Notes under the pieces: model-generated
The model's database searches: none
What the model was told of the DNA's origin: nothing
The model's input: the letters and a program-made list of their open reading frames with translations, nothing else
Position numbers and translations under genes: made by a program
Shown here: one piece after another, positions 51,634 to 60,350 of the stretch
Layout: each line of letters opens with the position of its first letter
How positions within the stretch are numbered: position 1 is the first letter of the stretch
Source of the DNA: Hyphomicrobiales bacterium
Lineage (GTDB): Bacteria > Pseudomonadota > Alphaproteobacteria > Rhizobiales > Rhizobiaceae
Reading direction: 5' to 3'
NCBI GenBank assembly: GCA_900473185.1
Contig: UCKU01000027.1
Span: 62,001 to 126,000 of the forward strand
Length of the DNA stretch: 64,000 nucleotides

Positions 51634-51800
51634 GCCTCAGGTCCTTTTGTCTCCGCCCGCCATCCACACGGGCAGCATTACGCTATTGCCTTCTTGCGAA
51701 GACGCTGGCAGGCAGATCTTGAAATGTGAGAAAAAGGTCCCCTCTACCTCCGCCGGTTCCAGACAGGACTTAACGCCTGCTGTTTTTTGGGACCGGCTGA
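51634..51800 (-). promoter_or_regulatory. Structured 5' leader of the cold-shock gene
   Basis: On the minus strand CTTC-GCAA-GAAG (51701-51690) forms a hairpin with a GNRA tetraloop, followed directly by GGCAATAGCGTAATGCTGCC (51690-51671), which can fold with GGC/GCC and AGC/GCT pairs. GGAGG with a T run lies upstream near 51735-51755. The arrangement, within 70 bases of the csp start, looks like a regulatory leader, but the fold was judged by eye. Confidence 0.45.
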
Positions 51801-52122
51801 CCGGAATATTAGCGTTTCCGGCTCGCAAATTCTTAAGGACTTCCCATGCTCGCAAAATGCCCGAACGCGCGAAGAGTGCTGCGTTTGAAGGATTTTGGCA
51901 AGCAAAAGTTTTTTAACGTGTCCCTAAGAACACACCCGCAAATATGGCCTGTTTTCGCAAAAACGCAAAAAATCCTCCGTCGGGAGCAAATGATTAACGT
52001 TTTATATCGTCTGCAATATAAGTTCCGGGCAGATTTTACCAAAAATGCAACGCTAGCGCGTCTTAACACCTGCTTAAAAAAAATTTCAGATGGCACTAAA
52101 CGCCCCACAAATGGACGCGTGT
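51801..52122. other. AT-rich 320-base intergenic region
   Basis: Clearly richer in A and T than the rest of the window, with runs such as TTAAAAAAAATTT near 52072-52085 and GTTTTATATCG near 51995. It lies between the csp leader and the DMT exporter gene (both minus strand) and probably contains the csp promoter and the 3' end of the exporter message. I see no coding frame with a ribosome site and no tRNA. Confidence 0.5.
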
Positions 52123-53019
52123 TCAGGCCGTTTGCGAGCGTCGGCGGGTCATTTCGGGCACGAGCTCGACTACAAGCATAGCGGTAAACATCAGCGCACA
52201 ACCGATATAGCCGAGCGGCGGCATGCTCTCGCCCAAAAGAAGTGCGGCGAGCGAGGCACCGAACAGTGCTTCGGCGGAGAGGAAGATCGCCGCCTGTGAC
52301 GGCGTGGTGTAGCGCTGGGCGACGACCTGCAGCACGAAGGCGACGCCCGAGGAGAAGATGCCGACATAGAGGATTTCGGGTGCTGCTGCGCGGATATCTG
52401 ACAGGCTGATAGGTTCGAAAATGGCGGCGATGATGAGCGCGCAGACTGCCGTGACCGCAAACTGGGCGCTGGACAGAGCAAGTGGCCGACCCGTTTCACC
52501 AACCGTCGTTCCGGCAAGCGTGATCTGGACCGACCAGAAGATGGCGCAAACGACCGTCAGCAGATCCCCCACTGTCAGGGTCGAAAGCTGGCCGCCCGAC
52601 AGCATGTAAATGCCGGACACGGCCATGATGGCGCCCGGCCAGATGATCCAGTGCGGCGAGCGGCGCAGGAAGAAGACGGCAATCAGCGGCACGAAGATCA
52701 CATAGAGGCCGGTGATGAAGCTGGAATTGGTGACGGTCGTCGTCTGCAGGCCGACCTGCTGTGTCGACGCGCCGCCGAAGAGCGCCAGTCCGATCAAAAG
52801 ATAGAGACCGAGATGTCTGCGGCTGGTTGCGATCTTTGCCTTGCGGGCTTCGAAGAGCGTGAAGGGCAGGGTGGCAAGTGCAGCGATGGCGAAGCGCAGG
52901 CCGATGAACCAGAAGGGACCGATCGCCTTCATTGCCGTCGACTGGGCGACGAAGCCTCCGCCCCAGATGGCGGCTGCAAGCAATAGAAGAAGGTTCGCCT
53001 GAATGCGCGTCATTTTCAC
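52123..53019 (-). CDS. DMT superfamily (EamA) exporter
   Basis: A 298-residue protein with ten membrane segments arranged as two EamA repeats. The first repeat begins LLLLAAAIWGGGFVAQSTAM and GPFWFIGLRFAIAALATLPF; the second has FLSAEALFGASLAALLLGE, the conserved pattern near the end. DMT exporters move metabolites or drugs outward; the substrate is not predictable. Met1 or Met3 is the start. It is divergent from the DUF1176 gene at 53124. Confidence 0.88.
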   Translation of the reverse strand: MKMTRIQANLLLLLAAAIWGGGFVAQSTAMKAIGPFWFIGLRFAIAALATLPFTLFEARKAKIATSRRHLGLYLLIGLALFGGASTQQVGLQTTTVTNSSFITGLYVIFVPLIAVFFLRRSPHWIIWPGAIMAVSGIYMLSGGQLSTLTVGDLLTVVCAIFWSVQITLAGTTVGETGRPLALSSAQFAVTAVCALIIAAIFEPISLSDIRAAAPEILYVGIFSSGVAFVLQVVAQRYTTPSQAAIFLSAEALFGASLAALLLGESMPPLGYIGCALMFTAMLVVELVPEMTRRRSQTA

Positions 53020-53123
53020 CCTCGATGTTGGGGAAGCGTCTGGGAGTTATGCTCAGCGGGTTAGCAGTTGCATTTCTTTTCGGCAAGGATGAGGATTCCC
53101 CAAATGGTTCGGAGGACATGCAG

Positions 53124-53687
53124 ATGAGGGGGCGACTGATTGCCGCCGCGATATCAGTCGTTCTGGCGGGGCTTGAGAGCGCTTCAGCCGAGGCTTCCTC
53201 GTCCGTCCGGCTGATTTCGCTCTTTGCCGATCTGCCGGAGTCCGTGCGGGCAGATATCGAGCCTGATGATGGCGATTGTCATATCGAAGAGCGGCGCCTT
53301 GCCTATGGCGACGCCTTCGAAGTCACCCAGGAGAAGGGGATGAGGCTGATCATCGTGCCCTGCGGCCCGGCCGTTGCCTACAACATGCCTTTCGCGATCT
53401 ATGGCGGTTATGGCAGCCAGATTTCTCGAACAGTCTTTCCGATGAAGTTTTCAGAAACGACCGGTGATACGGCTTTCAACATCCGCTACGATGCGATGGA
53501 GAGGCGTTTCACCTCCTTCGTAAAGGGGCGTGGCATAGGCGATTGCGGCAGCTATTATGCGTGGCGTGTTGCAGAGCCTGGCAACACGGATCTCCTTGTT
53601 CTCGAGGAAGTGCGCATCAAGGAAGAGTGCGATGCAAGGGCCGATAGCGGTCCGGCAACATGGCCGCTCGCGTGGAAGCGCCAATGA
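53124..53687 (+). CDS. DUF1176-like exported protein
   Basis: A 187-residue protein with a signal peptide (MRGRLIAAAISVVLAGLESA, cleaved near ASA-EA). The folded part includes CHIEERRLAYGDAFEV, LIIVPCGPAVAYNMPFAIY, then SYYAWRVAEPGNTDLLVLEE and the ending WPLAWKRQ, which resembles DUF1176 proteins (cysteine pairs and a closing WPxxW). Function unknown. I choose ATG 53124, eight bases after GGAGG; ATG 53118 is too close to that site. The stop overlaps the start of the DUF3052 gene. Confidence 0.75.
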   Translation: MRGRLIAAAISVVLAGLESASAEASSSVRLISLFADLPESVRADIEPDDGDCHIEERRLAYGDAFEVTQEKGMRLIIVPCGPAVAYNMPFAIYGGYGSQISRTVFPMKFSETTGDTAFNIRYDAMERRFTSFVKGRGIGDCGSYYAWRVAEPGNTDLLVLEEVRIKEECDARADSGPATWPLAWKRQ

Positions 53688-54109
53688 CGGCAGGATATTC
53701 CGGCACGCCGCTCGCAAGGAAGCTGGGGCTTAAACCAGGACAGACGGCCTTGCTCATCAATGTTCCCGATGGGTTGGCCGAGATCAGCCGGTTCGAGGGT
53801 TTCGCTACGGTCGAACGCGTCTTTCCGACGGCTCCCGATCGGCAATTCGATTATATCCACGTCTTCGAAACACATCGTGTGGCGTTGGAAGAGATGACGG
53901 CGGCGCTATTCCGCGTAGTCAGGCCCGATGGCATGATCTGGATATCCTGGCCGAAGAAGAGCTCGAAGGTGGCGACCAGCATCACCGAGGACGCGTTGCG
54001 TGAGATTTTGCTGCCGACAGGCCTCGTCGACGTCAAGGTCTGTGCCGTCGATGAAACATGGTCGGGACTGAAATTCATGATCCGCAAGGAATTGCGGAGC
54101 TCGCTTTAA
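53684..54109 (+). CDS. DUF3052-like small protein
   Basis: A 141-residue cytosolic protein. AGYSGTPLARKLGLKPGQTA, then DYIHVFETHRVALEEMTAAL and PDGMIWISWPKKSSKVATSI, and VCAVDETWSGLKFMIRK fit DUF3052, a family with a Rossmann-like fold related to methyltransferases but with no known activity. Its ATG overlaps the previous stop (ATGA at 53684-53687), so the two are coupled even though one is exported and this one is not. Its stop overlaps the convergent sugar dehydrogenase gene by four bases. Confidence 0.82.
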   Translation: MTAGYSGTPLARKLGLKPGQTALLINVPDGLAEISRFEGFATVERVFPTAPDRQFDYIHVFETHRVALEEMTAALFRVVRPDGMIWISWPKKSSKVATSITEDALREILLPTGLVDVKVCAVDETWSGLKFMIRKELRSSL

Positions 54110-55263
54110 CCGGCCCGGTCTGCGGCGCGGGAAACCCGAAGCAATTCGCCATCATTCTCGTCGGTTACCATCAGCAATGCGCCATCGGGGGCCACGATCA
54201 CATCGCGGATGCGGCCGTAATCGCCTTCGAACATGCGCTCCTCGGCAGTGAAGGCGCCGCTCGCATCCCGCTGCATGCGCGACAGCAACTGGAACTTCAG
54301 GGCGGCGACGATGAAATTGCCGTTCCATTCCGGAAACATCTTGCCGCGATAGACGACGAGAGCGCCCGGGGCGATCGACGGATCCCAATAGTGCAGGGGT
54401 TGCTCAAGGCCTTCCTTGGCGGTGCCTTCGCCGATCTTGGCGCCGGAATAGTCGCGGCCATAGGTGATGATAGGCCAGCCGTAATTCTTGCCGGGTTCGG
54501 GATTGTTGATCTCATCGCCGCCGCGCGCGCCATGCTCGACGGTGTAGAGCTTGCCGTCGGCAGTGTCGAAGGTGATGCCCTGAGGGTTGCGATGGCCCTT
54601 GGACCAGATCTCGGGCAGGGCTTTGCTGCTGTCCTTGAAGGGATTGTCGGCGGGAATGCTGCCATCGGCATTGAGGTGGACAATGGAGCCGGCGTCATCC
54701 TTCCAGTCCTGTGAGCGGTTGCGGTCACCGCGGTCGCCGACACTGATGAACAGCGAGCCGTCGGGGGCGATCGCGATGCGTGACCCGTACTGGATGTTCC
54801 CGCGGGTAAAGTGCCGCATGGTGAAAATGGGCGTGACGTTTTTGAGGCTCTTTTCATCCGAGGACAGTATGGCGCTGAAAGCCTCGGTGCCGGAACCCCG
54901 GTCGCTGGCGATCGCGGCGGTCAGGTAGAGCTTCCGGCTGGTGGCGAAATCCGGGGCAAGAGCAACATCCATCAGGCCGCCCTGGCCGCGGGCGCTCACT
55001 TTTGGCACGCCATCGATTGGATCGGAAATCTTGCCGTCGCGGATGATGCGCAGCCGCCCCGGCCGCTCCGTGACGATATAGCCACCATCAGGCAGGACCT
55101 CGACTGCCCAGGGATGCTCCAGCCCTTCGGCGAGTTTCTCGACACGAACCGAAACTTCCTGCGTCCTGACGATGTCCCCGATCTCGGCAAGGGCTGGACC
55201 TGCAAAAGCAGTGGCCCCTGCGAGCAGCGCGGCGAAACGGAAAGTCGAAATGGCGTCCATCAT
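54106..55263 (-). CDS. PQQ-dependent sugar dehydrogenase (YliI/Asd-like)
   Basis: A 385-residue periplasmic six-bladed propeller protein with a Sec signal (MDAISTFRFAALLAGATAFA, cleaved near ALA-EI). GLEHPWAVEVLPDGGYIVTE, QGGLMDVALAPDF, the FISVGDRGDRNRSQDW calcium/PQQ region, KGHRNPQGITFD and VEHGARGGDEINNPEPGKNYGW are conserved in soluble aldose sugar dehydrogenases. The enzyme oxidises sugars with PQQ and passes electrons to the respiratory chain. No pqq genes are in the window, so the cofactor may come from elsewhere. Met1 and Met2 are adjacent starts. Confidence 0.9.
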   Translation of the reverse strand: MMDAISTFRFAALLAGATAFAGPALAEIGDIVRTQEVSVRVEKLAEGLEHPWAVEVLPDGGYIVTERPGRLRIIRDGKISDPIDGVPKVSARGQGGLMDVALAPDFATSRKLYLTAAIASDRGSGTEAFSAILSSDEKSLKNVTPIFTMRHFTRGNIQYGSRIAIAPDGSLFISVGDRGDRNRSQDWKDDAGSIVHLNADGSIPADNPFKDSSKALPEIWSKGHRNPQGITFDTADGKLYTVEHGARGGDEINNPEPGKNYGWPIITYGRDYSGAKIGEGTAKEGLEQPLHYWDPSIAPGALVVYRGKMFPEWNGNFIVAALKFQLLSRMQRDASGAFTAEERMFEGDYGRIRDVIVAPDGALLMVTDENDGELLRVSRAADRAG

Positions 55264-55369
55264 AATCCCCCGTCGTCAGTTTAAGGGGAAGGTGGCGCGG
55301 GGCATGGGGCGCTTCAACCGTAATTGGCGCTCCATAACGGTTTTGTGTTCTCGGGTTGATGAGAGCAGG

Positions 55370-55702
55370 TCAGTTGATCAGGCGGGGAGGGAAACGGGTA
55401 TCGAAATCGGCCTGTTGCAGATCCGCGCTCATCATCCGCTGCGTGATGAAGCCGGTGCGCTTTGCTTCAGCTTTCAGGAAAAGCCCGCAGCCGATCAGTG
55501 CCATGCCGTAGAAGGCGAGGCAAACGATACCGACGGCGACCAGTTTCTCGACGATCGAAAGCCCGGGGAGACGGGGTCGTGGCGGTGCAGGCAGTGCGTC
55601 GTGGGCAGACGCGGCGGCCATGGCAAGTTCCATATAGGTCGGCAGCGGCTCGAACGTGTCGGCTTCCTCGGTCCAGCCGGAACGCTGCGGCTTAGCGGAC
55701 AT
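55370..55702 (-). CDS. Small membrane protein, unknown (110 residues)
   Basis: A 110-residue protein starting at the ATG at 55702, with a proline-rich soluble N-terminus (residues 1-50) and one membrane segment (about 54-76, LVAVGIVCLAFYGMALIGCG), then a short C-terminal tail. It overlaps the preceding small membrane protein gene by 11 bases, so they are co-transcribed. I recognise no family. The longer frame to 55756 would lie deep within the preceding gene. Confidence 0.6.
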   Translation of the reverse strand: MSAKPQRSGWTEEADTFEPLPTYMELAMAAASAHDALPAPPRPRLPGLSIVEKLVAVGIVCLAFYGMALIGCGLFLKAEAKRTGFITQRMMSADLQQADFDTRFPPRLIN

Positions 55703-55991
55703 CGCGCTGGCCTCCCGAAAGGACAAGGCCCTTAATGCGACGCAGCCAGATGGCAAGCCCGTTTGCGGCGACGAACGCGGCGAAAAGCACCGCTACGCCA
55801 TCGGTAATCTTCTGGTCGGCATAGGAAGCGTGGAGGGAACTGGAAGCCATGGCCGGTCCTGCTTCGGCAACCGAAAAGAGGCCGAACGTTGCCACAACGC
55901 AGTTTGCAAAAGCGATGACCGCCACCATCAGCGACAGAGAAACTCGGCTTGCACGCAGGCGTCCCGCTGCGCGCTCGTCTTCCAGAAACAT
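55692..55991 (-). CDS. Small membrane protein, unknown (99 residues)
   Basis: A 99-residue protein with two membrane segments (about 19-42, VSLSLMVAVIAFANCVVATF, and 65-84, DGVAVLFAAFVAANGLAIWL) between charged ends. It precedes and overlaps the 110-residue membrane protein gene by 11 bases; the two may form a small membrane complex. No domain recognised. No ribosome site is obvious before the ATG at 55991. Confidence 0.6.
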   Translation of the reverse strand: MFLEDERAAGRLRASRVSLSLMVAVIAFANCVVATFGLFSVAEAGPAMASSSLHASYADQKITDGVAVLFAAFVAANGLAIWLRRIKGLVLSGGQRDVR

Positions 55992-56376
55992 GGCATGCCC
56001 TCAATAACCAGTGTCGGATGGTGATAGAATACCGGTTTGATCTCGGCGCTCTCACGACCGAATTGCGGCATGCCGCGGCATTTGTTGCGGCTTATTCGTG
56101 GCAAATGGTAAACGGGCGATAACCTTGATTTTAAGGAATAAAACAGGGCCGACTTCAGAAACTGATTCAACTTCCTGTGAGCCTGGATCCGCCGCCTGCA
56201 GCGTCTCTTCGAAGCTCGGTTCAAAATTCCAGACGCAGATGCGGCAATTGATCAATAAGAATCATCGCCACCATCACGCCTTTGCGCTTGAAATGCCGTC
56301 ATACATTGGACATAGAGCTTAGCGCAGAACTCCGGTCCCGGCCTTCTGCCCGTTTCAACCTTGTAGGACCGATATC
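55992..56376. other. 385-base divergent region before aatA
   Basis: It separates a small membrane protein gene (minus) from aatA (plus). On the plus strand CTTGAA (56287-56292) and ACATAG (56310-56315), 17 bases apart, are a candidate sigma-70-type promoter for aatA, about 60 bases before its ATG. TAGGA at about 56363 is the ribosome site. I see no RNA gene or repeat. Confidence 0.4.
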
Positions 56377-57579
56377 ATGGCTTTCCTTGCCGATGCCCTT
56401 TCCCGCGTGAAGCCTTCAGCCACCATCGCCGTTTCTCAGAAAGCGCGCGAACTGAAAGCCAAAGGACGTGACGTGATCGGCCTCGGTGCAGGCGAGCCCG
56501 ATTTCGATACGCCCGAGAATATCAAGAAAGCCGCCATCGACGCGATCAATCGCGGCGAGACGAAGTACACGCCGGTGTCCGGTATCCCCGAACTGCGTAA
56601 GGCGATTGCCGCCAAATTCAAGCGCGAGAACGGTCTGGAATATTCCTGGGAGCAGACGATCGTCGGCACGGGCGGCAAGCAGATCCTGTTCAACGCCTTC
56701 ATGGCGACGCTGAATCCCGGCGATGAAGTCGTGATCCCAGCGCCTTACTGGGTGTCTTATCCCGAGATGGTGGCGCTCTGCGGCGGCACACCAGTTTTCG
56801 TTTCTGCCACCCAGGAGCATAATTTCAAGCTCCAGCCTGCCGATCTTGAAAAGGCGATCACGCCGAAGACCAAGTGGTTCATCTTCAATTCGCCGTCCAA
56901 CCCGACGGGCGCTGCCTATACGCATGACGAGCTGAAGGCGCTGACGGACGTGCTGATGAAGCATCCGCATGTCTGGGTGCTGACGGACGACATGTACGAG
57001 CACCTGACCTATGGTGATTTCAAATTCGTCACGCCCGTCGAAGTCGAGCCGAAGCTCTACGACCGCACGCTGACGATGAACGGCGTCTCCAAGGCCTATG
57101 CAATGACCGGCTGGCGTATTGGTTATGCGGCAGGCCCGATCCAGCTGATCAAGGCTATGGACATGATCCAGGGGCAGCAGACATCGGGTGCGACCTCGAT
57201 CGCCCAGTGGGCAGCCGTCGAAGCGCTGAACGGCACTCAGGACTTCATCCCAGAGAACAAGAAGATCTTCGAAGGCCGCCGTGATCTCGTTGTTTCCATG
57301 CTGAACCAGGCCAAGGGCATCGTCTGCCCGGTTCCGGAAGGCGCCTTCTACGTCTATCCGTCCTGTGCCGGGCTCATCGGCAAGACAGCCCCGTCCGGCA
57401 AAGTCATCGAGACGGACGAGGATTTCGTTTCCGAACTCCTGGAATCGGAAGGCGTTGCTGTCGTTCACGGCTCAGCCTTCGGCCTCGGCCCGAACTTCCG
57501 CATCTCCTATGCGACGTCGGAAGAGTTGCTCGAGGAAGCTTGCCGCCGCATCCAGCGCTTCTGCGGCGCCTGCAAGTAA
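56377..57579 (+). CDS. aatA: Aspartate aminotransferase (class I/II, PLP-dependent)
   Basis: A 400-residue AatA-type enzyme of the kind first described in Rhizobium meliloti. DVIGLGAGEPDFDTPENIKK, IFNSPSNPTGAAYTHDEL (Asn contacting PLP), VLTDDMYEHLTYGDF (Asp and Tyr) and SKAYAMTGWRIGYAAGP (the PLP lysine) are intact; the C-terminal arginine that binds the substrate carboxylate lies in LGPNFRISYATS. It exchanges amino groups between aspartate and 2-oxoglutarate and is important in symbiotic nitrogen fixation in rhizobia. A strong terminator follows. Confidence 0.95.
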   Translation: MAFLADALSRVKPSATIAVSQKARELKAKGRDVIGLGAGEPDFDTPENIKKAAIDAINRGETKYTPVSGIPELRKAIAAKFKRENGLEYSWEQTIVGTGGKQILFNAFMATLNPGDEVVIPAPYWVSYPEMVALCGGTPVFVSATQEHNFKLQPADLEKAITPKTKWFIFNSPSNPTGAAYTHDELKALTDVLMKHPHVWVLTDDMYEHLTYGDFKFVTPVEVEPKLYDRTLTMNGVSKAYAMTGWRIGYAAGPIQLIKAMDMIQGQQTSGATSIAQWAAVEALNGTQDFIPENKKIFEGRRDLVVSMLNQAKGIVCPVPEGAFYVYPSCAGLIGKTAPSGKVIETDEDFVSELLESEGVAVVHGSAFGLGPNFRISYATSEELLEEACRRIQRFCGACK

Positions 57580-57600
57580 TCGGCGACAGCCAGTCTCATT

Positions 57601-57629
57601 AAAAGCCCGCCAGAGATGGCGGGCTTTTT
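57601..57629 (+). terminator. Rho-independent terminator of aatA
   Basis: AAAAGCCCGCC (57601-57611) and GGCGGGCTTTT (57618-57628) form an 11-base perfect stem, loop AGAGAT, followed by TTG. Confidence 0.92.
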
Positions 57630-57702
57630 GTTTGTCTGATGTTCTAATTGAACGCGCTGCAAAAATGATTCCGCTCGTCGCGTTAAGTCGCTGATTTCAG
57701 AT

Positions 57703-58797
57703 TCAAAGTCCGATCGCCGTCAGCATGATAAAGGTGGCGAAGAGGATGAAATGGGTCATGCCTTCGATGGCGTTCGTTTCGCCGTCATTGAGGTTGATGG
57801 CGGCGGCAATCAGCGTGACCATTACCATCACTGTCTGGACCGGCGACATGGCCATGATGAACGGCTGGCCAGTATAGAGCGCGATCGCTTCCATGACCGG
57901 CACGGTGAGGATGACCGTCGAGAGAGACGCGCCCATGGCGATGTTGACGGTTGCCTGCATACGGTTGCGGAGCGCCGCCCTCAAGGCCGTCAAAATTTCC
58001 GGTGCAGCGGAGATGGCGGCAACCACGATGGCGGTCACGGCAACAGGAGCGCCGGTATCGCGCAGGCCTTCGCTCATGAAGCCTGACATGAACTCGGCCA
58101 GCGCGCCGATGATGACCACGCCGATGAGGATGATGGTGATCGAAGTCGCGACCGATCCCTCTCCGTCATGTTCCTCGGGATGTTCCTTCTGCCTTTCCGA
58201 GCGCGGATAGCTGTAGGAGAAGAAGTAGCTGTGCTGGCCGACCTGCATGCGCAGGAAAAGGCCGTAGAGTGCAATCATGGCGATGATGGTGAAGCCGGAA
58301 TAATAGTGCCATTTGTCGTCGGGCACGAATTCCGGAACGATCATCGAAATGCCCATGGCGGTCAGGATCATCACACCATAGGTCTTGCCGGAATTGTCGT
58401 TATAGGGTTGCTCGCCATGTTTCAGGCCGCCGAGCAGGGCGGCCAGACCGAGGATGCCGTTGATATCGAGCATGAGCGCTGAATAGATCGTGTCGCGCAC
58501 GAGCGTCGGCGACGTTTCCTCGCCGCTCATCATGATGGCGAGGATGATGACTTCAACGGCAACGGCCGAGAGCGTCAGGATCATCGTGCCGTAGGGATCG
58601 CCGACCTTGACGGCCAGCAGTTCCGCGTGATGGGCGACGCGCATGGAGGCGAGCACGATGGTTGCGATCAGCGCGGCGGCGGCGAGAAGTGCCATGCCCC
58701 GGCCGGCCTCCATGACCGAATGCTCCAGCAGGTAGGCGATGACCGCGATTATGACCGCCACGATCAGGAATTTTTCTTCCTTAAGATGCAATGCCAT
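57703..58797 (-). CDS. Calcium:proton antiporter, ChaA/CaCA family
   Basis: A 364-residue membrane protein with about eleven segments in two inverted halves. AVKVGDPYGTMILTLSAVAVEVIILAIMM holds the first acidic alpha-repeat (with E), and SAAPEILTALRAALRNRMQATVNIAMGAS the second (PE...G). ChaA-type proteins export Ca2+, Na+ or K+ in exchange for H+. I start at MALHLKEEK (ATG at 58797); a longer frame to 59223 does not match a membrane protein and is likely not used. It is monocistronic. Confidence 0.88.
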   Translation of the reverse strand: MALHLKEEKFLIVAVIIAVIAYLLEHSVMEAGRGMALLAAAALIATIVLASMRVAHHAELLAVKVGDPYGTMILTLSAVAVEVIILAIMMSGEETSPTLVRDTIYSALMLDINGILGLAALLGGLKHGEQPYNDNSGKTYGVMILTAMGISMIVPEFVPDDKWHYYSGFTIIAMIALYGLFLRMQVGQHSYFFSYSYPRSERQKEHPEEHDGEGSVATSITIILIGVVIIGALAEFMSGFMSEGLRDTGAPVAVTAIVVAAISAAPEILTALRAALRNRMQATVNIAMGASLSTVILTVPVMEAIALYTGQPFIMAMSPVQTVMVMVTLIAAAINLNDGETNAIEGMTHFILFATFIMLTAIGL

Positions 58798-59034
58798 TTC
58801 TACCACCAGCGCCGATTTTGATTCCCTCGGGGAATCTAAGCCGGTGATTTTTCTATGCAAGCAGACTCCCCGCTGATGAAATTTGCAGTCTGTGACGATT
58901 AATGAAATACTGCTTTTCATACGGCAGCCGGAACCCAGATCGCGGCGTCCTCGAAATCTTCTCAAGCGGCCCGCGCTGAACCGGACATGATCCGGGAGCC
59001 TACGGATGCGCAACGAGAGGAAGGAGACACATGC

Positions 59035-59316
59035 ATGGTCAAGGTGGTCTACGAAGTCGTACCGCATGACGGCGGCTGGGCCTACAAGCTGGGAGACGTC
59101 TATTCCGAGGCATTTCCGAGCCACTCCGAAGCGCTCGAAGCAGCCCGCATCGTTGCGGCCGAGCAGCAGGTCGGCGGCGATTCTGCCGAGATCAGCTGGC
59201 AGGATGCGCAGGGCAAGTGGCACGAGGAATATGCAGAGGGTGGCGATCGTCCCGAGACAGAGGTCGTGGACGGCTTTACTAAGGGCCGTTCGCCCGAGGT
59301 TTCCCCAGAGCCCTGA
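59035..59316 (+). CDS. DUF2188 domain-containing protein
   Basis: A 93-residue acidic protein. YEVVPHDGGWAYKLGDVYSE, SHSEALEAARIVAAEQQ and ISWQDAQGKWHEEYAEGG are the DUF2188 pattern, a small beta-alpha fold with a conserved Trp and GG of unknown function. The ATG at 59035 is nine bases after AAGGAG; another ATG four bases earlier is out of frame. It stands alone. Confidence 0.82.
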   Translation: MVKVVYEVVPHDGGWAYKLGDVYSEAFPSHSEALEAARIVAAEQQVGGDSAEISWQDAQGKWHEEYAEGGDRPETEVVDGFTKGRSPEVSPEP

Positions 59317-59352
59317 TCTCCCGCCGATTTTCTGACGTCGTTCAGCGCGTCA

Positions 59353-60261
59353 TCAGGCGCGCGTTCCCCTGCATGACTTGATATAGCTCAGCAGACCATC
59401 GACCAGGGCGTCGAAGGTTACGCGGCAGCGCGGCGAGGTCCTGAGGCTCTCGTGCATGACAACCCATGTGCCAAGCCGCATTTCGAATTCATCCGCCAGA
59501 ATGTGGACGAGATCATGGTTCGGACGGGCGAGCCCCGTCTGGCAGATGCCGATGCCGATGCCGGCGCGGATCGCGGCCAGATGGGCGAGATGATTGCTGG
59601 TGCGAAAGGCAGCAGCGAGTTCGTCAACTGCCGGATAGAGCTTGCGCATCATGCGGATATAGGCCGTCTGCCGGTCGAAGCCGATGATACGATGACCGGC
59701 GAGATCGGCCATTGTCTGCGGTGCGCCATGGCGTTCCAGATAGCGGCGATGGGCATGGAAGCCGAGCGGTATATCGCCGATGCGCCGCGCCAGCAGCGCA
59801 TCCTGCTGCGGCTCGGTCATACGCACGGCAATATCCGCCTCCCGGTTCATGAGGTCTTCCAGCGCATCCGATGCCGACAGCTCCACCTGCAAACCCGGAT
59901 ATGCATCCTGCAGATCGGCGATGATCGGCGGCAGCACTTCGATGCCGATCACTTCGCTGGCGCTGATGCGCACGGTGCCTTCCACCTTGTCGCGCCGGCT
60001 GGATGCCGTGCGCAGGAAGGCGTCGGCCGTCGTTGCGAGCGTCTCGGCATAGGGTTGCAGGTCGAGCGCCATATCGGTCGGCAGCAGGCCATTCGAAGAG
60101 CGGGTAAAGAGCTCCGCACCGACAGCCTGCTCCAGCGCGTCGATATGACGGCCGATCGTCGGCTGGGTCAGGCCGAGTTCACGCGCGGCAGCCGAGAGCG
60201 ATCCCTGACGCAGGACGGTGAGGAAAGAGCGATAGAAATCCCAGCTTGGTTCGGTATCCAT
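59353..60261 (-). CDS. LysR family transcriptional regulator
   Basis: A 302-residue LTTR. The winged helix is near residues 8-66 (FLTVLRQGSLSAAARELGLTQPTIGRHIDALE), the effector-binding domain follows. The start is MDTEPSWDF (ATG at 60261); an in-frame extension to 60333 would cross the promoter region. It is divergent from an NmrA-like gene, with 89 AT-rich bases between (including ATAATTAT at about 60262-60269), so it probably controls that gene and itself. Confidence 0.9.
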   Translation of the reverse strand: MDTEPSWDFYRSFLTVLRQGSLSAAARELGLTQPTIGRHIDALEQAVGAELFTRSSNGLLPTDMALDLQPYAETLATTADAFLRTASSRRDKVEGTVRISASEVIGIEVLPPIIADLQDAYPGLQVELSASDALEDLMNREADIAVRMTEPQQDALLARRIGDIPLGFHAHRRYLERHGAPQTMADLAGHRIIGFDRQTAYIRMMRKLYPAVDELAAAFRTSNHLAHLAAIRAGIGIGICQTGLARPNHDLVHILADEFEMRLGTWVVMHESLRTSPRCRVTFDALVDGLLSYIKSCRGTRA

Positions 60262-60350
60262 ATAATTATGTATAGCGATGGAACTTATTTCGTCAATTTT
60301 GTTTATCGTGGATCGAAGGCATAGTCGTCTCATCGAACAAGGAGATGATC

